Shown in pieces: positions 22,331 to 33,586 of a stretch of 64,000 nucleotides of DNA. The DNA lies in NCBI GenBank assembly GCA_025200525.1, contig CM045758.1:64664598-64728597 (forward strand), given 5' to 3'. This stretch comes from Camellia lanceoleosa. Taxonomy: Eukaryota > Streptophyta > Magnoliopsida > Ericales > Theaceae. The translations under genes and the position numbers were made by a program. Each line of letters begins with the position of its first letter. The first letter of the stretch is position 1. Below the pieces are notes generated by a model. It was not told the origin of the DNA. It saw only the letters and a program-made list of their open reading frames with translations, and ran no database searches.

Positions 22331-22699
22331 GGAAAAAGATTACCCTTGAAGCTCAGCAAAAACCAGCCAACTCTGGACCAAAAACACAGCTCTTTAACCT
22401 CTGAAAATGGCCTCCAAAAACCTTAGGTTGATGGTGGAAGTGTTAGGTTATGAGGTGGTGTGCAAAGGGGTAAGAACAATACACTGTTAAGGCTAAAATA
22501 GAGAGACAAAGAGAGATATATGTGTATATGCCTTAACCAAAATCTGAACCTCTCTAAAGGAGAGGGAGGCCTTCCTTTATAGCCAAAAGGGACCAAAGCT
22601 TCTCAAAGAAGCTAAAAAACAAGGGCAAAGATCCTCCATACAGGTGTATGGAGGATGCAGTCTGTGCCTCCCAGCTGGCAACAACTCAGCAAGATAAAA

Positions 22700-23110
22700 C
22701 AGGTGGGAGCTGGCCGACCAGAAAAAGTAGTCGGCCTGCCACTTTTAGTGGTCGGCCGACCACCCAAGGTGGTCTCCCATGACAAAAGCTGGTCGGCCAA
22801 CCCATTTGGCGGTCTCCCAATTGAAAGCAAGCTAGTGGTATGGTGGGAGACCAGTAAATGTGGCCCAAAGATCAAGGAGATCAGTTTCCCGACAAGAAAA
22901 TCGGCTGGTGGAGAGAGAAGTGGTCTCCAAGAGAAATGCTGGTATCCCACCCTCGTACCATCTTCCAAACATGGAAAACAAGGGTTGTGCCAAAAATGAA
23001 CCAACACGGATGCAAAACGAGAGTTCGAGAGGCAAAACGCGTAGCTGGGGGCCCCGAAAACTGGCTATTGAGCACGAAAAATGGCGTGCGACCACAAAGG
23101 TGGTCTCCCG
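22700..23110. repeat. cluster of GGTCGGCCGACC-like palindromes
   Basis: Repeated variants of TGGTCGGCCGACCA and GGTGGTCTCCCA occur here, including a perfect 16-bp palindrome GTGGTCGGCCGACCAC at 22748-22763. Related sequence recurs at 20395-20470. It lies in the presumed U3 part of the long LTR. Confidence 0.6.
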
Positions 23111-23501
23111 TGCCACAGTGTCCTTCCAGACAGAGGAAACAAGGTATGTTCCAAAAATCGAGGCAAACAAAGAATGTTAAGCGGTCCCGAGCCGAGGTGC
23201 ACGGCCGACGGCTCCGAAAATCAAAAACTAGTCTCCAAATGGGAACAGTGGCCTACGACCACGAAAAGTAGTCTATGACCACTGAGAGATGGTTTACAAG
23301 ACCTCTCCCTTCCCTCAGGAAGAGAAAACAAGATCTGGTCCGCAAACCGAGTCAAAGCACAAAAAGTTCCAAGGTTCGGGGGCAAGACTCTCAGCCGAGA
23401 ACTCCGAAACTCAAATCGAGCACAACATGCACTATCACCGAGTGCTCAATCGATGATGTCTGAGTCTTAAGGTCAGTCAAAAATGGGGTGTCTACATAAG
23501 G

Positions 23502-24179
23502 CTGCCCCAGGCACCAGCAGCACCACCTCCACCAGTACTGCAACCGCAAGCAGACGGACATCGAGTGATCAACGTGATTGATTCGAAAGTCAATGAGAAC
23601 GAGGTACGTGGGGAGACTCAGAGGGTAAAACACTTATAGCATGTGTATCAGGTCCAGGAAAAAAGGCCTAGGGCGGAGGAGTACGAGGGACCGATGGTGT
23701 CCTTTACTGAAGCTGACCTAGACATGGTGCAGCATCTACACAACGATGCTCTAGTGATATCCCTCAAGATTGGAGAATGCCAAGTAAGGCACATTCTGAT
23801 TGACCACGGCTGCTCTTATGACATTATGTATGTAAAATGTTACAAGGAGCTCGGCCTTTACCAAGATGATCTGGAGCAATCCAACAGTCTAATGGTCGAG
23901 TTCAATGGAACGCCGACATGGCCCCTGGGAGCAATAAGTCTGGGGGTGCAGGCAGGCTCCAAGAAGGTAAGTACAGAGTTCACAGTAATTGACACCCCCT
24001 CCCCTTACAATGTTATCTTGGGGAAGCCATGGTTAGACGTAATGAGGGTTGTTCCCTCAACGCTGCACCAGCTATTACGGTTCCCAACAGAGCATGGAAT
24101 TGAGGAGGTCAAAGGGGACCAGGTGCAGGCAAAGAATTGTTCCATGGCAGCAATGAAATCCACCTGCAACGTGTGAGAG
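23502..24179 (+). pseudogene. gag end and protease of element 2
   Basis: Resumes the gag frame after the long-LTR insertion, with a proline-rich linker, then RVINVIDSKVNENEVRGE, a stretch typical of plant gypsy elements. The retropepsin-like protease follows: catalytic region HILIDHGCSYDIMY (D-H-G in place of the usual D-T/S-G), flap region, and YNVILGKPWLDVMRVVPST near the end. Protease cleaves the Gag-Pol polyprotein. Stops occur at 23638 and 24175. Element 3 has the same DHG triad, so it is ancestral rather than a defect of this copy. Confidence 0.85.
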
Positions 24180-25256
24180 GCAGAGACAGTAGAAATTAAG
24201 GACGAGGACATAGAGGTCCTGGATGACGTCGGCAAAGAGCCGTCCGACAAAAGCGAGAAAACCTTGAAGAAAATTCTGGTCCAGCAAGAGGATGAAGAGA
24301 GCTTCTTCCTCCTCCGCTTAGGCTTGGCCAAGAAAGAGGAAAGAGAGTTAGAAGCACTCTTGCGAGCAAACATAGAGGTGTTTGCCTGGACGCCATACGA
24401 GATGCTAGGCATTGACCCCGAGGTTACATGCTACAGACTGAACGCAGACAGGTCGGCAAAACCCGTCATTCAGTGAGCGAGGAGGCTAACGCTGGTTCAT
24501 GTGGAGGCAATAGAGGAGGAAATGGACAAATTGTTAGAGGCCAGAGCCATTTGCGAAGTAAACTACCCTACTTGGTTATCCAACACTGTGGTTGTGAAAA
24601 AGAAGAATGGGAAGTGGAGGGTCTGTGTGGACTTTATTAGCCTGAATAAGGCTTGTCCCAAAGACAGTTTCCCACTCCCCAAGTTTGATCAATTAGTGGA
24701 TGCCACTTTAGGGCATGGAAAGATGAGTTTCCTGGACGCTTACAAGGGGTACCATCAGATAGCAATGTACCCTCCTGATGAGGAGAAGACTACATTTATC
24801 ACCCCGAAAGGGCTATATTGCTATAGAGTGATGCCTTTCGGGTTGAAAAATGCAGGAGCAACGTACTAAAGGTTTGTGACCAAGATGTTTAGACATCTGA
24901 TTGGCAAAACAGTGGAAGTATACATCGAAGATATGGTCGTGAAGATCAAAGAACCTAAGGATCATCTGGCCAACTTAAAGGCAGTTTTCGACATCCTTAG
25001 AACATATCGTCTCTGGCTCAATGCTTCGAAATGTGCATTTGGAGTTGGGTCTGGTAAGTTCTTGGGGTATTGGTTACCAGAAGAGGCATTGAGGCAAGCC
25101 TAGATCAAATCAAGGCCATCCTAGATTTGAAAAGCCCAACATCGGCAAAACAAGTATAGATGCTGACTGGAAGGACTGCAACCCTAAACGGATTTATAAG
25201 CAAAAGCTCGGATAAGTGTAAACCATTTTTCAGTCTGCTGAAAAAAGGCCACAGAT
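24180..25256 (+). pseudogene. reverse transcriptase of element 2
   Basis: Connection region, then RT, which copies element RNA into DNA. Motifs in order: YPTWLSNTVVVKKKNGKWR, VCVDFISLNKACPKD, FPLPKFDQLVDAT, MSFLDAYKGYHQIAM, VMPFGLKNAGATY, then VYIEDMVVK where functional copies have YxDD (compare VYIDDMVVK at 33281). The Asp-to-Glu change would damage the active site. Stops at 24475, 24868 (CAA to TAA) and 25101, and a one-base shift near 25068. Confidence 0.9.
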
Positions 25257-26252
25257 TTCTTGTTGACAGAAGAATGCGAAGCCGCTTTGGTTGACTTGAA
25301 AAGATACCTGACCACAGCTCTAGTTCTCTCAAATCCAGTACCTAGAGATGAGCTATTCTTGTACTTGGCGGTTTCAGAACATGCAGTGAGTGTAGTGATA
25401 ATCAGAGAAGAGAATGGAGAACAAAAGGCAATATGCTATGTAAGTAAAACCCTAGCAATCGCAAAGACCAGGTATTTACCCCTTGAAAAATTGATGTTGG
25501 CCTTAATGATGGTCTCCAAGAAGTTGAATTATTACTTCCAAGCCCACAAGATTGTGGTGTTGACTGAGCATCCCTTGAAGTCTCTACTACAACAAGGAGA
25601 TCTGACAGGCAGGGTAGCCAGATGGGCAGTAGTATTGGGCCAATACGACCTAGAGTTTAGGCCCAGAACAGTAATCAAAGGCTAGGTTCTGGCCGACTTC
25701 ATAGCCGAGTTCACACCTAGTGCTATCCCACGTCGGGCTTGGGGGATCCACGACTTAGGATGTCCAGGGGAACAAGAAGAGACCCACCTGGGAATGAAAA
25801 GCCCCACAGCAGAGCAGAAAAAAAAAGAGAAATTCAAGCCCTATGATATTTACATCGGCTACTCATTTCGCATGTTTGTTGATAGGAGTTTAAACCGTCA
25901 AGGAGCGAGGGCAGGAGTAGTGCTAGTATTGCCAGATGGGCGGATGTTAGAACAACATATTAGTTTGGGTTTTAAGGCGTCAAAAATTGAAGCAAAATAT
26001 GAAGCACTGATTGTAGGATTGAAGTTGGTAGCAGCAATAGAAGCCGATGAGGTGGTAGTCTTCTGTGACTCCCAGCTTATTTTGAACCAGGCAACAGACA
26101 AGTTTGCAGCCCGAGATAAAAGAATGATAGCCTATGTAAAAGAGGTTGTCAGACTTTTAGCCTTATTTCAGGATTGTCGATTACAGCAAGTTAGCCGAGA
26201 TGACAATAGCCTTTCCGATGCCTTGGCTAACCTGGCTAGTGCAATGAAATAA
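25257..26252 (+). pseudogene. RNase H of element 2
   Basis: RT thumb/connection and RNase H. The frame from 25260 reads LTEECEAALVDLKRYLT, CYVSKTL, TRYLPLEKLMLALMM and TEHPLKSLLQQGDLTGR. After a TAG at 25684 (CAG in copy 1) comes the RNase H core: MFVDRSL (family FVDGSS; Gly lost), EAKYEAL (family EAEYEAL; Glu to Lys at a catalytic site), FCDSQL and SDALANLAS. Two catalytic positions are therefore altered as well as the frame being broken. Confidence 0.88.
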
Positions 26253-27590
26253 AGGAAGGCAAGGACAATAATGGTTAATTATTTGTCAGGCCCAAGTGTA
26301 GAACCACTAATCACAGAGTATGAAGCAATGTGTGTGGAGATGGGTCCAAGTTGGATGGATGCAATAGTAATGTTCCTTAGAGATGGAAAGCTGCCAGATG
26401 ATCACAAAGAAGCACACAAGACCAAACTGAAGTCGGCTAGATTTAGCCTAACAGTAGAAGGACATCTCTACAGAAGGTCTTTTACTGGTCCCTTTTTAAG
26501 GTGTGTGCATTCCCCACAAGTTAAAAACTTATTGTATGAAATACATGAAGGAGTATGTGGAAGCCATGCTGGAGGCAGATCACTTGCTCATAGGGCCATT
26601 ACTCAGGGGTACTAGTGGTCCTACTTGCAGAAGGATGCTGAAGCCTATGTCAGAAAGTGTGAGAAGTGTCAAAGGTTCGCGCCTTTGATATATCAACCAG
26701 TAGCAGATTTGAACCCAGTATCCAGTCCTTGGCCATTTGCCCAGTGGGGCATGGATCTTGTTGGACAACTACCCCAAGCAACTAGACAAAGGAAGTTCCT
26801 GCTGATAGCAACTGACTATTTCACGAAGTGGGTAGAAGCTGAACCCCTTGCGAAGATTTGGAACACTGATGTAAAGAACTTCATATGGAAAAACATCACC
26901 ACTAGGTTTGGAAACCCAAGGGCAATAATAGCAGACAATGGTACACAATTTGACAGTAAGTTAATCAAAAGCTTTTGTGCAAAGTACAAAATCAAGAACT
27001 ATTGCTCCACTCCAAGTTTCCCTCAAAGTAATGGTCAGGCAAAAGCATCTAATATGACTATCTTGGATAGGATCAAGAAGCGGCTGGAAGTAGCAAAAGA
27101 AAAATGGGTGGAAGAGTTGCCTAATGTACTCTAGGCATATCGGACCACGTCGACAAGATCAACTGGGGAATCCCCATTTGTCATGGCTTATGGCACAGAA
27201 GCAGTCATCCCACTAGAAGTCGGCATCCCATGGATTAGAACTCAAGGAGTAGAGAATGGGACTAACGAGGCATTCATGGCCCGAGATCTAGACCTACTTG
27301 AGGAGAAAAGGGAGAGAGCAGCAATTCGGCTAGGGACATACCAGCAACAGCTGGCTAGAGCTTATAATAAGAAGTTCAACCCCAGCGAGTTCAAAGTTGG
27401 GGACCTGGTGCTAAGAAAAGTGGTCGGCAACAAGAAGGATCCTAAGGAGGGAAAGCTAGTCCCAAATTAGGAAGGGCCTTATAGAATCATCTCGGTTGCT
27501 GGCAATGGGGCATATTGGATTGAGGACAGTGAAGGAAAAGAGTTTCCAAGACCCTGGAACACTTGCAACTTAAAGTATTTTTATCATTAG
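26253..27590 (+). pseudogene. integrase of element 2
   Basis: Zinc domain HEGVCGSHAGGRS and RKCEKCQRFAP, then the DDE core with ATDYFTKWVEA, IADNGTQFDS and SNGQAKASN (the usual catalytic Glu is Lys, compare AEASN in copy 1). C-terminal GDLVLRKVVGNKKDP. Premature stops at 26250, 26613 (TGG to TAG), 27134 (TGG to TAG) and 27470 (TGG to TAG). The family stop after FYH is at 27588-27590. Confidence 0.9.
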
Positions 27591-27704
27591 ACTTTTTTGT
27601 TTTTCGAAATTTATGTCATAATTTTCTTAGCTGAGGTAGTAATAAAATTCTACCCTAATTTTTAAAGAATTTGAAATTTGTGTGATTGGATTGACTAGTC
27701 CTAT

Positions 27705-27986
27705 GGCGATGTTTCTAATTGAAACATGAAAAATAACTTAGACTTATTATATGGCAGAGTTGAATTATACTTGCATATAATAGAGTTGAACTAAGTAAGT
27801 GATATTTCTGATTAAAACACGACGAATAACTTAGACTTATTATATGGCAAAGTTGAATTATACTTGCATATAATAGCGTTAAACTAAGTTGGCGATGTTT
27901 CTGATTGAAACATGACGGATAATCTAAACTTATTATATGGCAGAGTTGAATTATACTTGCATATAATAGAGTTGAACTAAGTTGAA
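27705..27986 (+). repeat. 93-bp tandem repeat, three copies
   Basis: Units start at 27705, 27798 and 27891, 93 bp apart. They share GATGTTTCTGATTGAAACAT and ACTTATTATATGGCAGAG. This array lies where copy 1 of the family has the 58-bp array, but the sequence is unrelated. Confidence 0.9.
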
Positions 27987-28704
27987 TTGAAATTCGACTT
28001 GCTATGTCGACAAAATTAAACTTGGAATGGAACTAAGTACATTCAGTTAGATTAACAGAGAAACCAAGGTTGAGAACCTCGGCTAGTCTTTGTTTGAATC
28101 TGACCTCGGTGAAAGATTATACATGCTTAATATGAACATAAATGACACTTAAGTTCACATTAGGGGGGAGAGAGCTGGAGAATGTTGAGTAAAAGTTTAA
28201 AGTGCTTGGGACTTGTTAAAATTTTACAGGAAAATTTACAAGTTAAAGTTAAGCCGAGGTAATATTGGAAGAAGTACCCGACATACGTACTTGCCGAGAT
28301 GACCAGGTTGCGAAAACTTGTTAAGGATAGAAAACAAAAGTCTTGGTAGAAGACAGTAAGCGAGAGTGAAGTGGCAAGTTTAAAGAAACAACACTTGTAA
28401 AAATATTTCACAATGTTTTTAAGTGTTAAGCCAAGGCTAAGATAGGCAATCAGAAGATATATCCGAGGTATGTTACCCCAAGGAGATTGCACAGTTAAGG
28501 TGTACCTTGAAGGCATGCAAAAAATATTCTAAGTATGAAAGAAAGCAGTAAAGCCTACAAACATTCAAACACTTAGAAGAAAGGAGGAGACTTGCATTCA
28601 AAGAAAATTACTTGTTCAATTACAAAAAGGGCGCTTCGGCCAAATTGCAAACTAAACATTTTTCATACAAAGAAGAAGAACAAAACAAAGGAAAAAAATA
28701 TATC
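27987..28704. other. spacer with internal polypurine tract (element 2)
   Basis: Holds TTCACATTAGGGGGGAGAG (28156-28175), a polypurine tract far from the LTR and matched at 2172-2195, and a single degenerate 58-bp-type unit at 28185-28240. No coding sequence. Confidence 0.5.
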
Positions 28705-31142
28705 CTAAGTGTTAGATTTGGTTTGGGATTGCTCAACTTCGGCTGATAGAGTCTTCTCGGCCTTAGTTGGCAGCAGTATATTTTTCTTTGCCGTTATTTC
28801 GGCATCTATCTCGAGTAAAGTCTGGTCCAAACTTCGTTCGGTGCACTGGACCTCAGCCTCAGATGTGGTTGGTTTGGGAGAGACGCCCTTGGAAGCCAAG
28901 TCATCCTCCTCATTCTGAGTCAAGTCTATTTGCGCATTGTGGGTAGGAGACTTGGCATCAATGGTAGCCTCCTCCTCAATTTCGTCGGCTTCACCATCCT
29001 CAGCATCATCTTCGGGCTCTGGAAGGAAAGGCACCTGAAGCTGATTGATGTCTCGGAGGTCGGAGTCCATGGGAACAGTCAACTTGTTGAGCACCACCGT
29101 CCAACTAAGGTAGTAACCTTGGTTGGAAGCCAGGTTGCATTGCTGTTTATATTGGTCACGGACGGCGGCCTGACCCTCTTTGAAGGCTTTTTCATTGGCT
29201 GCCTTGACTTCGGCTTCCTTTGAGTCAAGGGCCTCTTGAAGCTTGGCCTCTAAGTCAGCTTCCTTGGCCTTGACAGCTTCAAGGTCGGCTTTTGCGGCCT
29301 CGACTTCGTCATTGGTCGTTTTGGCTTTTTCCTTGGCCAAACTTTGAGCAACTTTGGCATCCTTTGCATGGTTTATTAGAGCTCGATTGTTGGCCTCGGC
29401 TTTATTGAGTGAGGATAGGAGTTTGGCTGCTTCCTTGGTCTTTCTTTCCAACTCATTTCTCATCATCTCGGTTTTGAGAGCATATGAGTGAGCATGCTGA
29501 ATAGCCTACAAGAAGTAAAACAGATTAGTGAGATTTTACTAAGTACATAAAGAACCGTAAAGGAATAAGTGAAGGAGGATTACCAAAATCGAGTGCTGCA
29601 TCATAAGAGCAAAGTTCTCATATTTGTGCAACTTGGCCATGCGATTCATATCTTCTGGAAAAAGAACAACCGTTGACAGGGCTACACCAACTTCGAGATT
29701 CATTGCGCTGTCGCCGGCTGTCGAGGGTCTGTTATCTACCGTGACCTCGGGGGACCAGGTCATATTGCGAGGGAAGCTTTGGCTACCCTCTGGTTGCTTA
29801 GACTTTGGCTTTTTTTCCGGTGGGGCATCGGATGATGAGGCCTCAACTGGCCTTTTGTTGACAGAAGGGGCGCTCTTTTTGGCCTCAGCTAGTTTGGAAA
29901 TTGGCATAGTGTCCTTAGAATCGATCTGAGTCACTGTGGCCTTTTCTTTGGCCTTCTTCATCCTTTCTGGCTTTAGATTTGGTTGGGATGGGGAAGATGA
30001 GGATTGTACCGTCACAAACCTGGGGATATTGGCGAGAAGGTCTTTTACAACTGTCAATTTGTGGCCCATCTCGTCGGCAGTGGAGGCAACTGTAACTTTA
30101 GTGCCAAAGTGTATGGCTGGAAGGGCGGTTGGAGGGTTGGATGGGTCGAACACCGGTGTGTTAGAACCTCGGTGTATGCGGCTTTGAGTCCTCCTAGCTG
30201 GAGCGTTGGCAGGAACTTGATGACGGCGTTGGCGCAGATGTGGTGGAATCAATTGGGGAGCAGAGGTGGATGGTTACTCCATAGGACCAGAGGTAGATCC
30301 CTAATCTGGCGTTGATGATGATTCATCTTGTGGAGTTGTAGCGGAATGAGGGGTCTTGCTCTTCTTGGGGACGTCGGGCAGTGCGGATTTGTAAGTCAGA
30401 ATATAATTGAGCAGCAGGAGGGCTTTGCGTTGGTCAACTGGCAAGTCCAGCAGCTTCTTAAGGTCTTTACTAGGGAAAAAGGTTTTGCAAAAATCTTTTG
30501 ATGACTGAGGGAGAGCTGCAAGTACAAAATTCAGACATTAGCACAGATAATGGGAATAAAGTGATTAGACTTAAAAACAGAAAAGTTGACACTTGGTTCT
30601 TACCATTACCCTCTTTAAACACTGTTTGGCTCAAATGATAGAGATGGAGGTCGTCATCGAGTGAGAACTCCCAGTTGCTCGAGATGAAATAATCATCTCC
30701 AGCACCTTTGTTGGAGTCAAGAAGGTCGGCTATGAGTTTGTAGGCTGTGGATCTCAGCTTGAGGTAATAGACGTAGCCTTTTTCGAATTTCAGGCCACAC
30801 ATGATATAACAATATTGGATATCGGCTAATGTTATCCTAGCATTTTCTTGGCTAGCTAGAGCAATTATACCATTGATGACTCTATAGGAGTTAATCGCCA
30901 GTTGCATCGGGTTAAGCTTGTAATAATTGAGGATTTGTCGAAAAATGATATCTAAAGGGAATTGGAGTACACACTCTATGAAGGCTACTACTGGAAGGGC
31001 ATGGAATCCCCATCAGGCATGATGGAGTCCTCCTCCCCAGCCAACCTAAGATGGACGTCGGCTAGGATGTAGAACTCTCTCCTAAAATACTCAAGTTTTT
31101 CAGGGGTATCTACCCTCCACCTGAACATACCCATGATATCGG
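28705..31142 (-). pseudogene. antisense spliced gene of gypsy element, copy 2
   Basis: Orthologous to 3206-5486. Exon 2 (31142-30604, ATG at 31134) has the gypsy-type putative transposase domain, with FPLDIIFRQILNYYKLNP and NSYRVINGIIALASQENARI, and one frameshift near 31000. Exon 3 (30603 boundary to 29584) includes basic patches (ERMKKAKEKA, PEKKPKSKQ). Exon 4 (29505-28705) is a 250-residue coiled coil rich in KAKEADLEAKLQEAL-type heptads, with the conserved block NQGYYLSW before an acidic tail. Introns: 30516-30603 (phase 1) and 29506-29583 (phase 0), both GT-AG and in the same positions as in copy 1. Stops and shifts are few and exon 4 is open. Molecular role unknown. Confidence 0.77.
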
Positions 31143-31470
31143 CTAAAGGAAGAAGGTGCAAGATTTCAGAATAGTGGTTGGTATGGGTTTGAAAGACCTT
31201 GGTTAAACCCTAAACAGGAACTAGGGCAAGGGTTTTTCGAGATTTAGGGGGAATTTGTTTCAATTTCCCTAAGGAATGTTGTTTCTATCAAAACCCAAAC
31301 CTAAATCTATACGAAAAACATGAAATCAAGGGAAAGATTAGGAAATAAGCAAGAAAAACATAAAAGACCAATGATTCAGACTCAAGAAAACAAACAGAAA
31401 TTCAAGAACACTGTGTAAGTGTGTGCAGACGTGCAAAAACCAAAGAACAGTGGCAAAGTTGCTAAAACAT

Positions 31471-31873
31471 TATGGGAGTCGAATAAATAGAAAAGTCGGA
31501 AGGTGTGTACCCCAGAAATCAGGTATTATTCGGCTCCATCCTGCATGACTAGGATGCCGAAGACGTTAGGAAGGCCGAATAGCTGGAGATTAGTAGCTCC
31601 GAATAAACAAAAGAACAATGGATAAAAAGTAGGCTCTGGCCCCGAGGCCTAGAAGACGAGTATAAATACAAGAACCATAGATTTAGAAAACTATGTAAGA
31701 ATCACTTCACTTAACTTTGAAAACAAGCTATCTTGAGTATGAGAACTGACTTGTCCGTCGGAGTGCTAATTCCGGCACCCCCGACCGGAGTGTTTGTGTC
31801 TTTTCAGGTGACTAGCTGAGGATCACTAGCGTCTCCCAGGATCTGAAGAGTATTTCCAAACCACTTCTCTACA
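31471..31873 (+). repeat. 5' LTR of gypsy element 3
   Basis: It starts TATGGGAGTCGAAT (TG to TA) and ends CACTTCTCTACA. TATA box GTATAAATACA at about 31660. Followed by a primer site TGGCGCCGTCTGTAGGAA at 31876-31893, tRNA-Asp type in its first nine bases. Confidence 0.93.
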
Positions 31874-31908
31874 ATTGGCGCCGTCTGTAGGAATACTCAG
31901 ATACATCC

Positions 31909-32500
31909 ATGGCAGGCGTGACTGAAGATCCTTCGATAGCCACTGACGAGACCACCCAGAGAGATGACCTCACTCCAACAAACACACTTGGACCAAAAAC
32001 ATCGCAGCAAGACTTGCCTTGAACCTCTGCTCATCTTCAAATCCAACGCAAAATACAATACAAGCGAGCATGGAACAAGCCAGGCAAACCAAACAGAGTT
32101 TGGACAACATCATCGCTGAGAACGAACGCCTTCATCGCGATCTAGCCTTGGAAATAGCAAAGTCCAAACAAACAGTGCGCCAGGCTTTTGAGTGACCCCC
32201 GAGGGTAGATGATCGACGATCTCGAGCCCGACAACAAGAAACTGACGGTTGCTATGCCTTAACAGACTACCTTGAGGAGTTGGCAAAGGACAAACGTCTC
32301 CAGCAATACGTCCGAATGAGTGCGATCAAAACACTTGCCCTTCCGAAGGATTCACTTCCGCTTGAAACCGTCCACATGATATACAGCCTGCCAACGGCCC
32401 CGGCTGTGCATGCATTCTAATCACATTCAGGCCCCCAACAGCAACTCACACCAGCAAAGCGGCTCCGAGAAGCGCCAAGTATCACCTTTGACGACTCTGA
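31909..32500 (+). pseudogene. gag remnant of element 3, capsid deleted
   Basis: The ATG at 31909 opens MAGVTEDPSIATDE and stops at 32021. A second frame has a coiled-coil stretch MEQARQTKQSLDNIIAENER. A third has ALTDYLEELAKDKRLQQYVR, the block that lies after the nucleic-acid-binding region in related Gags. The capsid domain expected between these is missing, so about two thirds of gag has been lost by internal deletion. Confidence 0.65.
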
Positions 32501-32880
32501 TTTGATCGGCGTAACACTCCCTCACATCGATCCATTGGTTGTTGAGCTACGCATAAACCGATTCACCGTCGAACACGTTCTTATCGACCATGGCAGTACT
32601 TTAGAGGTTATGTATTATGAAACCTTCATCAAACTCGGGTTCAACGAGTCAGACCTGACTCCGGCTCCTTATCCACTATTCGGCTTCAATGCCAATCCAG
32701 AGTACCCATTGGGAAAGATCAGCCTACCCGTTCGAGCAGGTTCCAAAACGGTGGATGTGGAATTCTTGGTCGTCAAGCAGCCATCGCCGTACAATCTCAT
32801 CATGGGGCGATCATGGCTGCATACCTTGCAGGCCGTCCCAAGCACCAATCATCAACTGTTACGTTTCCCGCCATTGTTGA
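32501..32880 (+). pseudogene. protease of element 3
   Basis: Retropepsin-like: EHVLIDHGSTLEVMY (D-H-G), then PLGKISLPVRAGSKTVDVEF and YNLIMGRSWLHTLQAVPST. It ends abruptly at RFPP, about 32868, where it is joined to RT sequence, so the connection region present in element 2 (24180-24500) has been deleted. Confidence 0.85.
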
Positions 32881-33586
32881 GGAGGTAGACAGACTGCTTG
32901 ACGCCAGGGCAATTAGAAAAGTCACTTACCCTACGTGGCTCTCCAATACAGTGGTGGTGAAGAAGAAAAATGGGACTTGGCGAGTGTGCGTCGATTTCAT
33001 GGATCTGAACAAAGCTTGCCCCAAAGACTGTTTTCCTCTACCCAGAATCGACCAACTTGTCGATGCGACAGCACGCCATTAACGCATGAGCTTCCTCGAT
33101 ACTTATAGAGGCTACCATCAAATCGCCATGCATCCGGATGACCAGGACAAAACTGCATTCCTCACCCCAAGAGGAACCTATTGTTACAAAGTTATGCCTT
33201 TTGGGCTGAAGAATGCAGGGGCAACCTACCAAAGACTAGTCACTGCCATGTTCAAAGAGCAACTCGGCCACACTATGGAAGTATACATCGACGATATGGT
33301 GGTCAAGTCCAAAGAAGAACAGAATCATATAGCTGATCTAGAAAAGACATTCAGCATCTTACGCAAATGCAGAATGAAACTGAACGCTTCCAAGTGTGCG
33401 TTCGGAATCGGCTCTGGCAAATTCCTGGGTTACATCGTCAACCATCGAGGAATCGAAGCCAACCCGAGGCAAGTCACAGCAATCTTGGAACTCGGCTCCC
33501 CCCGTTTAGTAAAAGAAGTCCAAAAGTTGATTGGGATGGCCGCTGCACTCAACAGGTTCATCAGCCGGTCTACAGATTACTGCTGA
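32867..33586 (+). pseudogene. reverse transcriptase of element 3
   Basis: RT motifs: YPTWLSNTVVVKKKNGTWR, VCVDFMDLNKACPKD, a stop at 33080-33082 (TAA after ARH), MSFLDTYRGYHQIAMHPDD, VMPFGLKNAGATYQR and an intact active site VYIDDMVVKSKEE. KFLGYIVNHRGIEANP and KEVQKLIGMAAALNRF follow. TGA at 33584 precedes the RNase H part. It is less decayed than element 2. Confidence 0.92.

Larger units (their letters stand above)
18949..23496 (-). mobile_element. Ogre-like long LTR, probable solo LTR
   Basis: The insert starts TGTAGACGTCC and ends GGGTGTCTACA, giving inverted TGTAGAC/GTCTACA termini. It is flanked by CAAGG (18944-18948) and TAAGG (23497-23501). Read on the minus strand it opens TGTAGACACCCCATTTTTGA, a start I associate with Ogre/Tat-type long LTRs. 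A minus-strand TATA box (GGCTATAAAGG) lies near 22577-22585. No coding frames. Near its 3' end (minus) is a GGGCGACTCTGTATCTGGC block that resembles a primer site, so about 200 bp of internal sequence may be included. Precise removal joins the gag frame. Confidence 0.75.

Noticed and set aside
22612..23271. Several overlapping frames of 100-137 codons in the Ogre-like LTR
   Set aside because: Present on both strands of a GC-rich palindromic segment, with no recognisable domain; expected by chance in such composition.
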